43,159 nucleotides of DNA. Origin: Comamonadaceae bacterium. Lineage in GTDB: Bacteria > Pseudomonadota > Gammaproteobacteria > Burkholderiales > Burkholderiaceae_C. The stretch spans positions 1 to 43,159 of the forward strand of contig CANEXF010000021.1 in assembly GCA_947443645.1 (NCBI GenBank), in the 5' to 3' direction. Positions 7,580-15,503 of the stretch are shown here, one piece after another. The notes below the pieces were generated by a model, which made no database searches, had not been told where the DNA came from, and saw only the letters and a list, made by a program, of their open reading frames with translations. Each line of letters starts with the position of its first letter. Position 1 is the first letter of the stretch. The position numbers and the translations under genes are program-made.

Positions 7580-8419
7580 ATGGCACGCAACACCAGCTTG
7601 CATCTCGCGCCTATGGGCGACACCGACCGCTTCCGGCCCAGCCCCCGGAGACCGGTGCGCGTGCGTGCACGCAGCATGGCGGTTGACACGCATTTTGAAC
7701 CGCACGCGCATCCATGGGCGCAACTGGCTTATTGCACGACCGGCTTGCTCCAGGTCACTGCGGAGCAAAAGGGCTACACGGCCGGAGAGGTCACCTACAT
7801 CGTGCCGCCATCGCGCGCGGTGTGGATCGCGCCGGGCGCGCAGCACCATGTCACCGTACTGGAAGCTGCCGAGTTCCGCACGCTTTACATTGATGCCAAC
7901 GCCATCCCAAAAAGCTGGACGGGCTGCCGCATGATCGTGGTGTCGCCCCTGCTGCGCGAGTCCATCCATGCGCTGGACGAACCCAGGGGCCAGCCGCTGA
8001 GCGCGGCGCGCGAGCAATTGCTGACCAGTCTGGTGCTCGACGAACTCGCGCACGCCGACACTCAGACCCTGGGCGTGCCCATGCCGAATCCACAAAGCGG
8101 CGACAAGCGCCTGCGCGCACTTTGCGAAGCGGTGCTGCGCGCGCCGTCCGACAAGGCCACACTGGCCGAATGGGCCGCCGACATCGGTGCCAGCGAACGC
8201 ACTGCCGCACGCCTGTTCAGGGATGAACTCGGCCTGAGCTACCAGCAGTGGCGCCAGCAGGCCATCCTGGCGCACGCCCTGCCCCTGCTGGCGCGCGGCC
8301 AGTCCATCAGTAGCGTGGCAGCGGCCAGCGGTTACGCCAGCGACAGCGCGTTTTCAGCCATGTTCAAGGCCGCAATGGGCCAGTCGCCCAGTCACTTTCA
8401 GAACAAAAACAGGCTGTAA
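7580..8419 (+). CDS. AraC family regulator with N-terminal cupin
   Basis: The 279-aa protein has a cupin-type ligand domain (residues about 30-140, with THFEPHAHPWAQLAYCTTG and IVPPSRAVWIAPGAQHHV) and a C-terminal AraC double helix-turn-helix (about 170-275), including LAEWAADIGASERTAARLFR and VAAASGYASDSAFSAMFKAA. This is the NimR/YdeO-like arrangement, in which the regulator controls a neighbouring MFS exporter. It diverges from the MFS gene at 6200-7465. A ligand cannot be deduced. The region between the two starts probably carries both promoters, but I see no clear operator dyad. Confidence 0.88.
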   Translation: MARNTSLHLAPMGDTDRFRPSPRRPVRVRARSMAVDTHFEPHAHPWAQLAYCTTGLLQVTAEQKGYTAGEVTYIVPPSRAVWIAPGAQHHVTVLEAAEFRTLYIDANAIPKSWTGCRMIVVSPLLRESIHALDEPRGQPLSAAREQLLTSLVLDELAHADTQTLGVPMPNPQSGDKRLRALCEAVLRAPSDKATLAEWAADIGASERTAARLFRDELGLSYQQWRQQAILAHALPLLARGQSISSVAAASGYASDSAFSAMFKAAMGQSPSHFQNKNRL

Positions 8420-8432
8420 CGCCCGCCCGACG

Positions 8433-8460
8433 AGCGCTAGCAGCTACTAATAACGTAGCA
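8433..8460. repeat. Dispersed AGCTACT/GCTAGC intergenic element
   Basis: AGCGCTAGCAGCTACTAATA followed by ACGTAGC forms an imperfect dyad (GCTACT / cGTAGC) between the convergent araC and copA genes. It shares the AGCAGCTACT core with the copy at 3051. Confidence 0.4.
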
Positions 8461-8477
8461 AATGGGGCGTATGAGTA

Positions 8478-10700
8478 TCACCGGCGCTTGGGCGTCCAGC
8501 GTTTGAGCAGCAGCGCATTGCTGATCACACTGACCGAGCTCATGGCCATGGCAGCGCCAGCCATCACCGGGTTCAGGAAACCCAGGGCGGCCAGCGGGAT
8601 GCCGGCGGCGTTGTAGGCAAAGGCCCAAAACAGGTTCTGGCGAATCTTGGCCACGGTGCGGTCCGAAATTTCCAGCGCGGAAGCCACCAGCAAAGGGTCG
8701 CCGCGCATCAGCGTGATGCCGGCTGCGTGCATGGCGACATCCGTGCCGTTGCCCATGGCCATGCCGACATCCGCTGCAGCCAATGCCGGCGAATCGTTCA
8801 CGCCATCACCCACCATGGCAACTGTGTGGCCACCGGTCTTGAGCGCCATCACCTTGGCGGCCTTGTCGCCGGGAAGCACCTCGGCCATGACCTCACCCGC
8901 TTCCGGCCGCAAACCCAGCCGCCTGGCCATGGCCTCGGCCGCGCCCCGGTTATCGCCCGAGATCATCACCGTGCGGATGCCGCGCGCGCGCAGTGCGGCC
9001 AGCGCCTCTTTCGCGCCGGGTTTTGGCTCATCGCCAAAAGCCATGAGCGCACGCAAAGTGAGACCGGCGCTTGTGCGCTCGGCCATGGCCGAGACCGTGG
9101 CGCCCTGCGCCTGCAGCTCGGTGGCCTGCTCAGCCAGGGCGCGCATGTCAACCTTGAGTTCATCCATCCAGCGCAGGCTGCCGATCAGAAAACTGCGCAC
9201 ACCAACCTCGCCCTCGGTTCCCCGACCAGGCACGGCGCGCACGTTGTCGGGCGCTTCAAACTGCAAACCTTTTTCCTGCGCGCTGGCAACAACCGCGCGG
9301 GCCAGTGGGTGTTCGCTGCCGCTTTGCAAGCTGGACGCAAAGCGCAACGCCGCATCCGTATCAATGCCGGCCGCAGCGATCAGGGCAATCAGCTTGGGTT
9401 TGCCCGCCGTCAATGTGCCGGTCTTGTCAAAAGCCACCACGTCCACCTTGTGCGCGAGTTCCAGCGCCTGCGCGTCCTTGATCAAAATACCGTTCTTGGC
9501 GGCAACGCCGGTGCCCGCCATGATGGCGGCCGGCGTCGCCAAGCCGAGCGCGCAGGGACAGGCGATCACCAGCACCGCCACGGCATGAATCAGCGCCAGT
9601 TCAAACGCATGGCCGGTCAGCCACCAGGCCAGCAAAGTGACGAGCGCAATCGCCAGCACCACCGGCACGAACACCGCGCTGACCTGGTCCACCAGCCGCT
9701 GTATGGGAGCCTTGGCCGCCTGCGCGTCTTCAACCAGACGAATGATGTTGGACAGCACGGTCTCGCTGCCCACGGCGCTGACCTGCATCACCACGCGGCC
9801 ATCGCCGTTGATGGAGCCGCCCGTGAGCTTGCCGCCGACTTCCTTGCTGACAGGCAAGGGCTCACCGGTCAGCATCGCTTCATCCACTTGGGTATGGCCT
9901 TCGAGCAGCGCGCCGTCTACCGGGAAGCGCTCACCGGGTTTGACCACGATGCGGTCGCCCACCAGCACCTCGGCCACCGGGACGTCAACTTCACCGTCAG
10001 CGCCCATCAAATGCGCAACATCTGGTCGCAGCGCATGCAGCGCGCGAATGGCTGAGGTGGTCTGACGCTTGGCGCGGGCCTCCAGCCACTTGCCCAGCAG
10101 CACCAGCGTGATCACTACGGCAGAGCCTTCAAAATACAAATGCACCATGGCATCAGGCGCTGCCGTCAGCCACAGCCACATCGACAAAGCCCAACCCGCG
10201 GTCGTGCCAATCGCCACCAGCAGGTCCATATTGCCAGTCAAGGCCTTGAGCGCATGCCAGCCAGCCTTGTAAAAACGCGCGCCCAAAACAAACTGCACCG
10301 GTGTGGCCAGTCCAAACTGCCAAAGAGGCGACAGCATCCAGTGCTTGCCGATCAAGTCGCCAAGCATGGGAACGACCAGCGGCGCAGACAGCGCCATGCC
10401 CAGGGCCACCGGCATGAAGCCCGCCCACGGTGACGCGTCGTCCGTGTCTATCGCGGCATCTGCGGCGCGCGGCTCATAGCCAGCATCGCGCACGGCGCGC
10501 CGCAAGCGCGCCTCCATCTGATCGCCGGGCGCATAAACAATGCGCGCCGACTCGGTTGCCAGGTTAACGGTGGCGTCCTGCACGCCGGGTACTTTTTTCA
10601 GGGCTTTTTCGACCCGTGAGACACAGGAGGCGCAAGTCATGCCTCCAATACCGATGTCCAGCGGTGCGTTGAGCGGCAAGTGTGCGGAAAGAGTAGTCAT
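8478..10700 (-). CDS. copA: Copper-exporting P1B-type ATPase
   Basis: This 740-aa ATPase exports Cu(I) from the cytoplasm. One N-terminal heavy-metal domain has GMTCASC (residues about 20-26). Eight membrane helices follow. The TGEP actuator motif, the CPC metal site (IACPCALGLATPAA), the phosphorylation motif DKTGTLTAGKPK, an HP dipeptide (SGSEHPLARA) and GDGVNDSPALAAADVGMAMG are all present, defining the P1B-1 copper class. It is divergent from copZ-cueR, and a CueR-like operator overlaps its promoter. The start at 10700 is chosen over a 34-residue upstream extension because the predicted -10 (10708-10713) lies only 7 nt before this ATG, so the upstream region would be untranscribed; the mRNA may be nearly leaderless. 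Confidence 0.95.
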   Translation of the reverse strand: MTTLSAHLPLNAPLDIGIGGMTCASCVSRVEKALKKVPGVQDATVNLATESARIVYAPGDQMEARLRRAVRDAGYEPRAADAAIDTDDASPWAGFMPVALGMALSAPLVVPMLGDLIGKHWMLSPLWQFGLATPVQFVLGARFYKAGWHALKALTGNMDLLVAIGTTAGWALSMWLWLTAAPDAMVHLYFEGSAVVITLVLLGKWLEARAKRQTTSAIRALHALRPDVAHLMGADGEVDVPVAEVLVGDRIVVKPGERFPVDGALLEGHTQVDEAMLTGEPLPVSKEVGGKLTGGSINGDGRVVMQVSAVGSETVLSNIIRLVEDAQAAKAPIQRLVDQVSAVFVPVVLAIALVTLLAWWLTGHAFELALIHAVAVLVIACPCALGLATPAAIMAGTGVAAKNGILIKDAQALELAHKVDVVAFDKTGTLTAGKPKLIALIAAAGIDTDAALRFASSLQSGSEHPLARAVVASAQEKGLQFEAPDNVRAVPGRGTEGEVGVRSFLIGSLRWMDELKVDMRALAEQATELQAQGATVSAMAERTSAGLTLRALMAFGDEPKPGAKEALAALRARGIRTVMISGDNRGAAEAMARRLGLRPEAGEVMAEVLPGDKAAKVMALKTGGHTVAMVGDGVNDSPALAAADVGMAMGNGTDVAMHAAGITLMRGDPLLVASALEISDRTVAKIRQNLFWAFAYNAAGIPLAALGFLNPVMAGAAMAMSSVSVISNALLLKRWTPKRR

Positions 10701-10707
10701 GTTCGCG

Positions 10708-10738
10708 AGCTTAAACCTTGCCATGAGGTCAAGGTCAA
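10708..10738 (-). promoter_or_regulatory. MerR/CueR-type promoter of copA
   Basis: Read on the minus strand: -35 TTGACC (10738-10733), a 19-bp spacer, and -10 TAAGCT (10713-10708). The long spacer is the hallmark of MerR-family activation. The spacer region contains the dyad ACCTTG-N9-CAAGGT (10715-10735), matching CueR operators. The predicted start falls within 1-2 nt of the copA ATG. Confidence 0.85.
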
Positions 10739-10811
10739 GAACCATTTCATCGCGGTACGGCAAGGATTGACGTGTATCAAACTCTGGCCATATCGCGGCC
10801 AAGACCGGCGC

Positions 10812-10842
10812 TTGACCTTCCCATGATGGGAAGGTACAGACT
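10812..10842 (+). promoter_or_regulatory. CueR-type promoter of copZ-cueR
   Basis: TTGACC (10812-10817) is followed by a dyad ACCTTCCCATGATGGGAAGGT (centre near 10826), a near-perfect CueR box. With a 19-bp spacer the -10 is CAGACT (10837-10842), weak as expected for a promoter that needs activator-induced DNA distortion. It drives copZ about 60 bp downstream. Confidence 0.88.
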
Positions 10843-10900
10843 ATGCTTCATAGAAGTTTTCTTACAACAGTTTTCAACCCGCCCCTTCAGGAGTCTCGCC

Positions 10901-11098
10901 ATGAACCAGACCTTCACCGTTACCGGCATGACCTGCGGCCACTGCGAAAAAGCCGTGACCCGTGCCATCAAACAGCTGGACCCACTGGCTGAGATCAAGA
11001 TAGACCGGGCCGCCAACAAGGTCGAAGTGCAGTCCGGGCAAAGCCGAGAACTGCTTGCCAAAGCGATTGCAGAAGAAGGCTACGCGGTCAGCGCATGA
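10901..11098 (+). CDS. copZ: Copper chaperone CopZ
   Basis: A 65-aa heavy-metal-associated domain protein with the metal motif MTCGHC at residues 10-15. It binds Cu(I) in the cytosol and hands it to CopA or CueR. Start at 10901 with CAGGAGTCTCGCC upstream; a 43-residue in-frame extension is rejected because it overlaps the promoter. Its stop overlaps the cueR start (ATGA), so the two are co-translated. The CueR box upstream implies copper induction. Confidence 0.93.
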   Translation: MNQTFTVTGMTCGHCEKAVTRAIKQLDPLAEIKIDRAANKVEVQSGQSRELLAKAIAEEGYAVSA

Positions 11099-11568
11099 GC
11101 AGCCGTACAGCAGAACAGACCAGCTGGCCAGTCGCCATAGGCGTGGCGGCGCGGCTGTCCAGGGTGTCTGCCAAGATGGTGCGGCACTATGAGTCCCTTG
11201 GTTTGTTGACGCGCGTGGCACGCACCGACAGCGGTTATCGCCAGTACAGCGAATCAGATGTACGCACGCTTGAGTTCATCAAGCGTGGGCGCGACATGGG
11301 CTTTTCAATGGCCGAGATCGCCGAGTTGGTGAGTCTGTGGAACAACCGCCGCCGTGCCAGCGCCAGCGTCAAGCGCATCGCCCAAAAACATGTGGCCGAT
11401 CTGACCGAACGCATTGAAGCCATGCAGGCCATGCAACGCAGCTTGAGCAGCCTGATCGCGCATTGCCAAGGCGACGACAGGCCAGACTGCCCCATCCTGG
11501 ACGACCTGGCTGGCGGTGCTTGTCGCGCCATACCAACAGATGTGCAGACCCGCCAAGGCTTGACTTAA
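11095..11568 (+). CDS. cueR: Copper-responsive MerR regulator CueR
   Basis: A 157-aa MerR-family activator. The N-terminal winged helix-turn-helix (about 14-80) contains AARLSRVSAKMVRHYESLGL and the typical RTDSGYRQYSE. A long dimerisation helix follows. The C-terminal metal loop has two cysteines eight apart (CQGDDRPDC), matching the Cu(I)-binding pair of E. coli CueR (CPGDDSADC). It overlaps copZ by 4 nt and should act on both CueR-type promoters at 10708-10842, including its own. The protein carries a longer N-terminal leader and C-terminal tail than E. coli CueR. Confidence 0.93.
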   Translation: MSSRTAEQTSWPVAIGVAARLSRVSAKMVRHYESLGLLTRVARTDSGYRQYSESDVRTLEFIKRGRDMGFSMAEIAELVSLWNNRRRASASVKRIAQKHVADLTERIEAMQAMQRSLSSLIAHCQGDDRPDCPILDDLAGGACRAIPTDVQTRQGLT

Positions 11569-11644
11569 GTCATTGAAATTGCCGCCATACAGGCGCTTAA
11601 TCACAGCTTCGCATGTTCATTGTCAAACCCACAAGGAGACCTCC

Positions 11645-11842
11645 ATGAAAACCAATGTTGGCGGCATAGACCGCATTCTGCGCGCGCTTATCGGCCTGGT
11701 CCTGATAGCGCTGGCCGCAACCAATACCGTCGGCTGGTGGGGTTATCTGGGCGTCATACCTCTGGCCACCGCTGCCGTCGGCTGGTGCCCGCCGTATGCG
11801 CTGTTTGGCTGGAGCACCTGCGCGAACAAAAATCCGGGGTGA
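11645..11842 (+). CDS. DUF2892 small membrane protein
   Basis: The 65-aa protein starts MKTNVGGIDRILRALIGLVL, then has two hydrophobic segments separated by a short Trp/Gly loop (NTVGWWGYLGVIPL) and ends with WCPPYALFGWSTC. This is the DUF2892 pattern (IDR.LR...G..L then two TM helices and P.Y...G.STC), also seen as a C-terminal module of rhodanese proteins such as YgaP. It has two conserved cysteines. CAAGGAGACCTCC precedes the start. It lies 76 nt after cueR on the same strand and may be co-transcribed. Function unknown. Confidence 0.88.
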   Translation: MKTNVGGIDRILRALIGLVLIALAATNTVGWWGYLGVIPLATAAVGWCPPYALFGWSTCANKNPG

Positions 11843-11972
11843 GTTACCTGCAGGGCCGCCCTGCGAGCTAGCAACAAGCGATGCCAGGAGAGCATCCACA
11901 TTTGGTCTGCATTGCGAATTTTGGCTTCAGGCAAAGCCGGCATCTGATCAGTTACTCACAAAATCTGCCCGC

Positions 11973-11995
11973 GCGCGACTTCAATGCAGTCGCGC
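11973..11995 (-). terminator. Hairpin after the ABC binding-protein gene
   Basis: GCGCGACT (11973-11980) and AGTCGCGC (11988-11995) form a perfect 8-bp stem around a 7-nt loop. It sits 5 bp past the end of the minus-strand operon. On that strand a TTTT run follows about 10 nt away, so it may be a weak terminator or an mRNA-end stabiliser. The rest of 11843-11999 holds nothing recognisable. Confidence 0.5.
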
Positions 11996-11999
11996 TCGC

Positions 12000-13175
12000 T
12001 TATCTGGTCTTGCCAGGGTCTTTCATGTCCTTGATGACGTCGAACTCGACGTTGTAAAGCTGACCGTTTTTCTTTTCGACCTTGCGCAGGTACATGTTGT
12101 GCACCACGTCGCGGGTTTGTGCATCGATAAACATCGGACCGCGCGGACTCTCAAAAATTTGCCCCTTCATTGCTGCAAGCAACGCGTCGCCGCCGCCCTG
12201 CCCCTTGGTCGCACGCAGCGCTTGGTAAATCACGTGCATGCCGTCATACCCGCCCACCGCCATGAAGTTGGGACGCATGCCTTTGTTGGCTTTTTCAAAG
12301 GCATCAACAAACTTGATGTTTACCGCGGATGGGTGAAAGGCCGAATAATGATGGGCGGTCACGACGCCAAGAGCGCCATCACCCATTTCATTCAGTTGAT
12401 CGTCATCGGTCAGGTCACCAGTGCCGATAAGCTTGATGCCAGCCTTGTCCATACCGCGCTCAAGAAACTGCTTCATCACGGCTGCGCCGGCGCCTGAAGG
12501 TACAAACACAAACAGCGCATCCGGCTTGAGGTCACGAACTTTTTGCAGGAAGGGCGCGAAATCGGGGTTTCGCAAGGGAACGCGCAGCGACTCCAGCACC
12601 TGGCCGCCGTTGAAGGTCAGACGGTCCTTGAAAAACTTCTCGGCATCAAAGCCAGGTCCAAAGTCGCTGACCAGCGTAACCACCTTTTTTATGCCATTCC
12701 TGGGCGCCCAGTCAGCCATTGCGACTGCAGATTGCGGAATCGTGAAACTGCTGCGCACCACAAAGGGTGAGGCCTCGGTGATGCTGGACGTTGCTGCGGC
12801 CATCACCACAAGCGGGGTTTTCGACTGCGTGGCGATGGGCGCGGCAGCAAGCGCGGCAGGTGTGACGCCAAAGCCGGCCATCACATTTATTTTTTCATTG
12901 ACCACCAGATCCTGCGCCAGGCGCCTGGTGACGTCGGGGACAGCGCCATCGTCCTTGACGATCAGTTCAATTCTCCTGCCGGCTACCGTATCTCCATTTT
13001 GTGCCATGTAAAGGCGCGCCGCCGCTTCAATCTGCTTACCAGTTGATGCCTGCGGGCCTGTCAACGGAATGATCAAGCCAATCTTGAACCTGTCGTCCTG
13101 CGCCAAAGCGCCAACGGAGAACGCCAGCTCAAATATGACCAACGCAGTAGCCATAATCAATGTTCTCTTTTTCAT
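12000..13175 (-). CDS. ABC transporter periplasmic binding protein (LivK type)
   Basis: A 391-aa type-I periplasmic binding protein of the branched-chain amino acid/aromatic acid (HAAT) ABC family. A signal peptide (MKKRTLIMATALVIFELAFS, cleaved after ALA) precedes the mature start DDRFKIGLIIPLTGPQASTG, the usual first strand. The C-terminal block SPRGPMFIDAQTRDVVHNMY is typical. Many catabolic HAAT binding proteins take up aromatic acids. It is the last gene of the hpaH-to-ligW block and has no permease genes of its own; it is clearly paralogous to the binding protein at 25581-26765, so it probably serves the same LivHMGF complex. Start fixed by GGAGACCCTC before the ATG. Confidence 0.9.
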   Translation of the reverse strand: MKKRTLIMATALVIFELAFSVGALAQDDRFKIGLIIPLTGPQASTGKQIEAAARLYMAQNGDTVAGRRIELIVKDDGAVPDVTRRLAQDLVVNEKINVMAGFGVTPAALAAAPIATQSKTPLVVMAAATSSITEASPFVVRSSFTIPQSAVAMADWAPRNGIKKVVTLVSDFGPGFDAEKFFKDRLTFNGGQVLESLRVPLRNPDFAPFLQKVRDLKPDALFVFVPSGAGAAVMKQFLERGMDKAGIKLIGTGDLTDDDQLNEMGDGALGVVTAHHYSAFHPSAVNIKFVDAFEKANKGMRPNFMAVGGYDGMHVIYQALRATKGQGGGDALLAAMKGQIFESPRGPMFIDAQTRDVVHNMYLRKVEKKNGQLYNVEFDVIKDMKDPGKTR

Positions 13176-13254
13176 GAGGGTCTCCAAATCGTTATAAATG
13201 TTGAAAAGAACGGAAAGCATCAGCAATATCAATGCATCACCGACCACGCGATAC

Positions 13255-14325
13255 CTATCTCGTAATTTTGAAAACACGCTCAGCATTAGTTTGGAAGAAG
13301 CGCTTTTTGTCCTCGGCATTCATCAACATGTTGTCAAGTGCGATAACTTCATCGACAACATGTTGATATGGGTAATCCATGGCGTACATAACTCGATCAA
13401 CCCCCATAAAGTCCTGCGCAAACTTGATCGCAAGCTCCCAAGCAACGCCGCTATTGGTCACATAAAAATTTTCACGCAGGTATTCACTGGGTTTGCGCTT
13501 GGTCGGCTTCAGGCTTTCATACCGATTGGCCGCTACGGTTGCACGGTGCATGTAGTCGAGCCTGTAAGCCCAGTACGGCAGCGCTTCTCCCATGTGACCA
13601 AGGATCATCTGGACTTTCGGAAACTTGTCAAAGACGCCCGAGGTCATGATCCGCAAGGCACTTAAACCGGTTTCCACACCGAAACCATAGACCGCACCGT
13701 CCAGGCCGACCTCCATGAACGGCTCGATCATCTTCGGCGGGGGACTGCTCGGATGAAGGTAGATGGGCATATCAAAAGCCTCAGCAGCCGCGAAGATGTC
13801 CCAATATTTAGGATCTGAAAGGTACTCGCCGTGCGTATGCGAATTGACGATAATCCCGCGCAAGCCGAGTTTGGTCGCACCGCGTTCGATTTCCTTCGCC
13901 GCCGCTGCCGGATTTTGCGGCGCGATGGCAGTCAGCCCTACAAAACGAGTGGGATGTTTCTTGATGGCTTCGGCAAGGTAGTCGTTAGCGGTTATCGCGT
14001 AATCGACCGCAGTTTCAGCGTCAAATGCTTGAACGCCCGGCGAAGTGAGAGAGAGCACCTGCATGTCTATGCCGGCCTCGTCCATATGCTGAATACGGAG
14101 CTTGTCCAGGTCCTGGTTGTATTTCAAGATGTGCTGGACCCTCGGCGCCTGGCTGCTGAAGTGGAAACCCCACAGGCTGGCGAATCCTGTATCGGCTTTT
14201 CCGTCAGCTAGCAGTTTGCGGTACATATTGAACAAATCGGGAGGTGCAAACGCCTCCTCAGTTGCGATCCGCAGGTAGTCCACTTTGGCGGGACGTTGCT
14301 GTGGGCTGACTTCATTGGAGCTCAT
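13255..14325 (-). CDS. LigW-like amidohydrolase, 5-carboxyvanillate decarboxylase family
   Basis: A 356-aa metal-dependent amidohydrolase of the ACMSD/LigW decarboxylase clan. From memory it follows Sphingobium LigW closely: RIATEEAFA near residue 19, SLWGF, LTSPGVQ, NSHTHGEYL, DGAVYGFGVETG, GHMGEALPYWAYRLDYMH, VTNSGVAWELAIKF and VMYAMDYPYQ near the C-terminus. The metal and catalytic residues expected in LigW (Glu of EEAFA, His in HTHGEY and GHMGE, Asp of MDYP) are all present. LigW removes the 5-carboxyl of 5-carboxyvanillate, giving vanillate. It sits among Rieske oxygenase and ring-cleavage genes, which supports a lignin-aromatic role. The true substrate could be another carboxylated methoxyphenol. 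Confidence 0.85.
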   Translation of the reverse strand: MSSNEVSPQQRPAKVDYLRIATEEAFAPPDLFNMYRKLLADGKADTGFASLWGFHFSSQAPRVQHILKYNQDLDKLRIQHMDEAGIDMQVLSLTSPGVQAFDAETAVDYAITANDYLAEAIKKHPTRFVGLTAIAPQNPAAAAKEIERGATKLGLRGIIVNSHTHGEYLSDPKYWDIFAAAEAFDMPIYLHPSSPPPKMIEPFMEVGLDGAVYGFGVETGLSALRIMTSGVFDKFPKVQMILGHMGEALPYWAYRLDYMHRATVAANRYESLKPTKRKPSEYLRENFYVTNSGVAWELAIKFAQDFMGVDRVMYAMDYPYQHVVDEVIALDNMLMNAEDKKRFFQTNAERVFKITR

Positions 14326-14394
14326 GGTTAGGTCTTTTCTTGATAGTGATGAATCCCGACAGATTGCCTGTCAGGGGGAGGAATCGGGCGGAAA

Positions 14395-15390
14395 TTATTC
14401 CGCCTGAATTTTGGAGTCGCGTGCGACACGGCCCCATTTTTCATACTCGGCAACAGCCATGTTTCGCACTTCTTCAGGCGTTGCAGTGCTCAAGCTCATT
14501 CCCTGCTGCGCCATTGAGGCCTTGACTTCCGAGTTTTCCAAGGCGTCCTTGATGGCATTGCTGTATAGCGACACAATGCCTGGCGCCATGCCTTTGGGTC
14601 CCCAAACAGCAACCCAGGCGTGCTCGTCCAGACTCAAAATTCCGGCCTCCTGCAAAGGTACGATTTCAGGAAAAAAAGAATCTCTTTGCGCACGTGTAGA
14701 CCCAATGACTTTGAGCTTTCCATCCGCACGCAAGGGCATAGCGATATGCAGCGGCATGATCATCATCTTGACGTGGCCGCCAATCACATCCGTAATGGCT
14801 CCCGCAGTTCCTTTATAAGGAACATGGTTGATCTTGATGCCGGCGGCGTTGGCGATCCGCTCCATGGCGAGATGATGCAAGGTGCCGATTCCAGGCGAGG
14901 CGTAATCCACAGTTCCAGGTCTGGCCTGTAAATAGCCAACCAGTTCCTTCAAATTATTGGCTGGCACAGAGGGATGCACCACGAGCGCAAAGTTGGCCGA
15001 GCCAATCAGCCCTAGCGGCTGAAAACTTTGAACGACTTCAAAGGGGACTTTTTTGTAGAAATACGGCAAGGCCAATGTCGTGTTGGTCGTGATCATCAAG
15101 GTCTGGCCATCGGGCGCGGCCTTGGCTACAGCGTCCATTCCTATCATTCCGGACGCGCCAACGCGGTTCTCAGTAACGACAGATTGCCCTAAGGATCTTG
15201 CGAGTCGGGGGGCAATCAATCGGGACACGCTGTCCGGCGTGGTGCCCGGAGTGAAGGGTACGATGATCTTGACCGGTCCTGTCACGCCATTGGTTTGAGC
15301 CTTGCTGCCAGAGCCACCACAAAGCAGCACCCCCGACGTGAACAGAACGAGCGTGTAACGCCCAAGACCCCAAGTCTGAAATCTTCTCAT
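14395..15390 (-). CDS. Bug/TctC family substrate-binding protein
   Basis: A 331-aa periplasmic receptor of the tripartite tricarboxylate (Bug) family. The signal peptide covers the first 30 or so residues (MRRFQTWGLGRYTLVLFTSG...), with a cysteine in VLLCGGSGS that may make it a lipoprotein. The body shows the TctC marks IIVPFTPGTTPDSVSRLIA, VVTENRVGASGMIGMDAVA and NHVPYKGTAGAITDVIGGHV. Such proteins bind carboxylates or aromatic acids and are greatly expanded in Burkholderiales, often as orphans without TctAB, as here. Start at 15390 follows TTGGAGACAACA; an in-frame TTG four codons earlier is less likely. It lies inside the catabolic block between the Rieske and ligW-like genes. Confidence 0.9.
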   Translation of the reverse strand: MRRFQTWGLGRYTLVLFTSGVLLCGGSGSKAQTNGVTGPVKIIVPFTPGTTPDSVSRLIAPRLARSLGQSVVTENRVGASGMIGMDAVAKAAPDGQTLMITTNTTLALPYFYKKVPFEVVQSFQPLGLIGSANFALVVHPSVPANNLKELVGYLQARPGTVDYASPGIGTLHHLAMERIANAAGIKINHVPYKGTAGAITDVIGGHVKMMIMPLHIAMPLRADGKLKVIGSTRAQRDSFFPEIVPLQEAGILSLDEHAWVAVWGPKGMAPGIVSLYSNAIKDALENSEVKASMAQQGMSLSTATPEEVRNMAVAEYEKWGRVARDSKIQAE

Positions 15391-15503
15391 TGTTGTCTCC
15401 AATTATGGTTACACCGGTGATGGCGCTTAGGCCGGAGACACGGCTTGGACTCTCTGGTCCATGTCCGGTCTCTCACACTTCCGAAAAAATACTTACTCGC
15501 GCA

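Noticed and set aside
8647..10065. Several plus-strand frames opposite copA (up to 442 codons)
   Set aside because: Antisense shadows of a gene with all P-type ATPase motifs; products are Ser/Ala- or His/Gln-rich with no family features.
13255..14325. Gamma-resorcylate decarboxylase as the identity of the amidohydrolase
   Set aside because: The N-terminal EEAFA, SLWGF and HTHGEY blocks and the C-terminal MDYPYQ fit LigW; the resorcylate enzyme has different blocks (EEHFA, STDWPF).
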